From: Chrysoperla carnea
Taxonomy: Eukaryota; Arthropoda; Insecta; Neuroptera; Chrysopidae
Direction of reading: 5' to 3'
Length of the DNA: 64,000 nt
Assembly (NCBI RefSeq): GCF_905475395.1
Contig: NC_058341.1
Span: 32,379,501 to 32,443,500, forward strand
A model generated the notes under the pieces. It searched no databases and was not told where the DNA came from. It saw nothing but the letters and a program-made list of their open reading frames with translations. Shown piece after piece: positions 61,500 to 64,000 of the stretch; the stretch's first letter is position 1, and each line of letters starts with the position of its first letter. Both the position numbers and the translations under genes were made by a program.

Positions 61500-63683
61500 T
61501 TTTTATAAATAACAAACTACATTAGACTACTTAAAACAATAAAGGGCAGAAAAAATTGCATTTATATTTTGGTACAAAGAATTTTTATCAAGTATGAAAA
61601 ACCTACGTCATATTGAATTTATATAAGATTTATTGTGAAAGGATGAACTCCAGATTTGTGATGCAGTTTTATTTAAAAGATTAGATATTAGAATCAAGGA
61701 TTAGAGATAGTAGAATCCAGGATTTATGAAGAATGATAATGTGTTATGCGGGTGAAAGTCTGATAACAGTACTATCTTAAGGAAAAACACCTTAAACTTG
61801 TCCTTTACTTGATAGGTCTAGCAAATTAATAAATTTCTCTGTCTTTTTGCAATGTTTGGTTTTGATTCAACTAAATTTTTGGGAAATTTTGAAGATAGTT
61901 TCAGTTTTATCAAAAACTTTTAGTGTTCAATACAGACGAATCTGTGACAACAACATCAAAGATGCTGAAAGCTCATAATCTTTTTCGGTAAACGAAGACA
62001 TGATAAAAGAGGCTCATCATGAATTTGTTCCGATTAAGTAAATAATAATTTTTATTCGCTTTGAGCCGTTTGAAAATTGGTCAAAGAGGGCAAGAATTTC
62101 GGAACAAAAATTCGTAGATTATCTACAAGAATAATAATACTCCATATAGCATAGGGTATTAGACTAGCCTTGTTTAGATGGGTCTATCGTGAAATTTGTT
62201 ATACATCCATTTTATTTGGTAGATCTCATTCGGACCGTAATAGTCATTGAATTACCATAAGACTTGTTAATAGAAGATAGAGAATGTAAAGAGAGATTTT
62301 TCGTTATTTCGAATAGTAATTACAAATATTAAAGCTTTTTTCACATCATTTATATTTGTTTATGCATGTATTTTGTTAATTTTTGGTGAATAAACAGGCA
62401 TAACTTAAACATATTAGGCCAACCTTTTTGAATTTTTATTTTTTAAAAGCGTGCTTTTCATCTTTAACTTTCGAATAAAAGCAGGAGGGTTTGTTCGAGA
62501 AGTGTGAGTTTGGAGTTCCGTTCATTAAACATTTTGTGACGAGTATATTGTGATCATTTTCCCCATTTATGACCCAAGCCAAAATAATTACACTCTCAAA
62601 AATAGCATCCATTTTGACAACTATCCTTGAAAGTTAATACTTTATGCGTCCACAAAATTTATTTGTTTACTTAATTATTATGTTTCATTTAACTACTGGA
62701 AACCCACAGTTTTGCGTATCCATAAATACATCCATTAACATCCGGACACCAAATCATATCCTTACACTCATTCATTAACAATGGTATTTACATAAGGATA
62801 TATAATTATGATAATAATTTGCTTTTTCATTGTATTACAAATATATTGGTATCAGTAATTATATTGATAGTAAAAAGGGTTGGAGACGAAAATTTTTATA
62901 TTAAAAAATGTAATTTAGATTTACTTTTAAGAACAAACAAGACCTCGCTAACCAATGTTAGCCCGCACTTAAAATCTTATTCTGCTGAAAACGCTCTACG
63001 AAACTCTGGCTGGAGACTAACTGTCGACTTACTTTTAAAAAGGCCCTTTATTTGAGCTATAGTAAATAAAGTACCTACATAACAAGAGAATTGTAGAAAA
63101 TTCCGATAAGCACGCCAATTTAATTTAGGGGAAAAAACCCGTTATATTATTTATAAAATTTTATTATAAAATGCTAAAACAAGTATTTTCGAATAAACCA
63201 TATATTTATTCATAACGCGGCTAGTTATGTAACAAAATTATAGTCGAATAACTGTTGATACGCTCATGATCGATTATTTATTATACCTTGAATGATATTT
63301 GAATCACTAGCCTAGACTTGAAAGTATGGAAAACTTAAGAAAAGTAGCGTTAATCAAAACAAAAACCAAAGAGGTTCAAATCATACGATCCAGTTATTAA
63401 TGTCATGGGAGGGTTTATGTTGAGTTTCTCAGAAATATACGAGTCAAAATAACCTTAACGAAGAAATGTTTACTCGTGATGAATTTTTGAATTTTAAGTT
63501 TCAGATGTGGCAGCAGGTAAATAGTGTCACAATCTTGGGGAAATCGGTTTATAGATGTTTTAGGTATTTTGTAAAAACAATTTATTTTATTTCAACAAAT
63601 ATTACAATATTATACAAATATTAAAACAAATTATTTGCACTTCATAAATATTTTTACTTTTTACTTGTTTTTATTGATGCAGC
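61500..63683. other. Intergenic between gene F (3' end) and gene E (promoter)
   Basis: AT-rich sequence with no exon or repeat that I can recognise beyond the gene E promoter. Confidence 0.5.
61559..61570 (-). promoter_or_regulatory. TATA-like box of gene E
   Basis: AAAATATAAATG reads on the minus strand about 60 bases upstream of the start codon, at the position equivalent to the boxes of the other array genes. Confidence 0.4.
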
Positions 63684-64000
63684 CTATTTTTTCCATAAAT
63701 TTGACACTAAAATCAAAAACAAGAAATTCAATTATGTGATATACATATATACAAAGTGAATGTATTCCGTTTTAGATTAATATTTTAAAGGAGTCTGTTC
63801 AAAATTTGCTAATAATAACAATTTGATTGTATTTGTAATTAATTAATTGTAATTAAATAATCTTTAATTTCCGCTTTTTGTAAGAAGACCAAATTCAGTG
63901 CTTCTTTAAAATTCTTAATTTAAAATGTTTTATTACGTTTACATAAAATATATTTAGGTACCTGCTTTTATTATGACTGTATCGATTATAGCAAAAGGGG
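63684..64000 (-). CDS. NRF-6-like membrane acyltransferase, gene F (3' end only)
   Basis: Two exons are visible. The one running off the right edge (63962-64000) encodes PFAIIDTVIIKA, which aligns with PFAVIDGVIIKA in exon 12 of gene E, with the same donor phase. A last exon (63684-63706) encodes VSNLWKK and a stop, matching the start of gene E's tail (VSSLFKK) but ending twelve residues earlier. The rest of the gene lies outside the window, so its integrity is unknown. Confidence 0.75.

Overview
The window is eukaryotic nuclear DNA from an insect or close arthropod relative. It is AT-rich, has many short spliced exons with standard GT-AG junctions, and its gene families are animal or insect ones. 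The order of insect is not settled by what I can see. All gene models below were built by eye: splice sites were matched to reading phase and to family sequence patterns, and no search was run.

Layout. 156-4743 (+) is a CD36/scavenger receptor class B gene whose first exon lies left of the window. Tail-to-tail with it, 6328-14680 (-) is a complete 14-exon P protein (OCA2/hoepel-type ion transporter) gene with repeat-laden introns. Divergent from that, 16309-19603 (+) is a complete 9-exon Ets transcription factor of the GABP-alpha/Ets97D type. From 20064 to the right edge, the minus strand carries a head-to-tail array of nose-resistant-to-fluoxetine (NRF-6-like) membrane acyltransferase genes: A (20064-26734), B (29707-34890), C (37456-41805), D (45798-51999), E (57747-61499) and the 3' end of F (63684 to the edge). 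A to E all read through as intact genes of about 680-704 residues.

The array is the main biological content. B, C and D are recent copies with the same 13-exon structure, the same short basic C-terminal tail and a shared TATA-like promoter. E and F form a second lineage and A is the most divergent, with 11 exons and an acidic tail. B and C are nearly identical over one patch that includes an intron, while neighbouring introns are unrelated, which suggests gene conversion. The proteins have a secretory signal, a cysteine-bearing extracellular NRF domain and a multi-pass acyltransferase-3 domain. In nematodes this family affects lipid and drug transport across epithelia; the role here is unknown.

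Introns and intergenic DNA hold several foldback (long inverted repeat) elements, the clearest at 49167-50204 with two 317-bp arms. There is also a 315-bp tandem repeat in the P gene, a dispersed repeat family with four copies around C and D, a decayed mariner/Tc1-like transposase fragment, and non-LTR-like tails. I saw no tRNA, rRNA, CRISPR array or virus-derived element.
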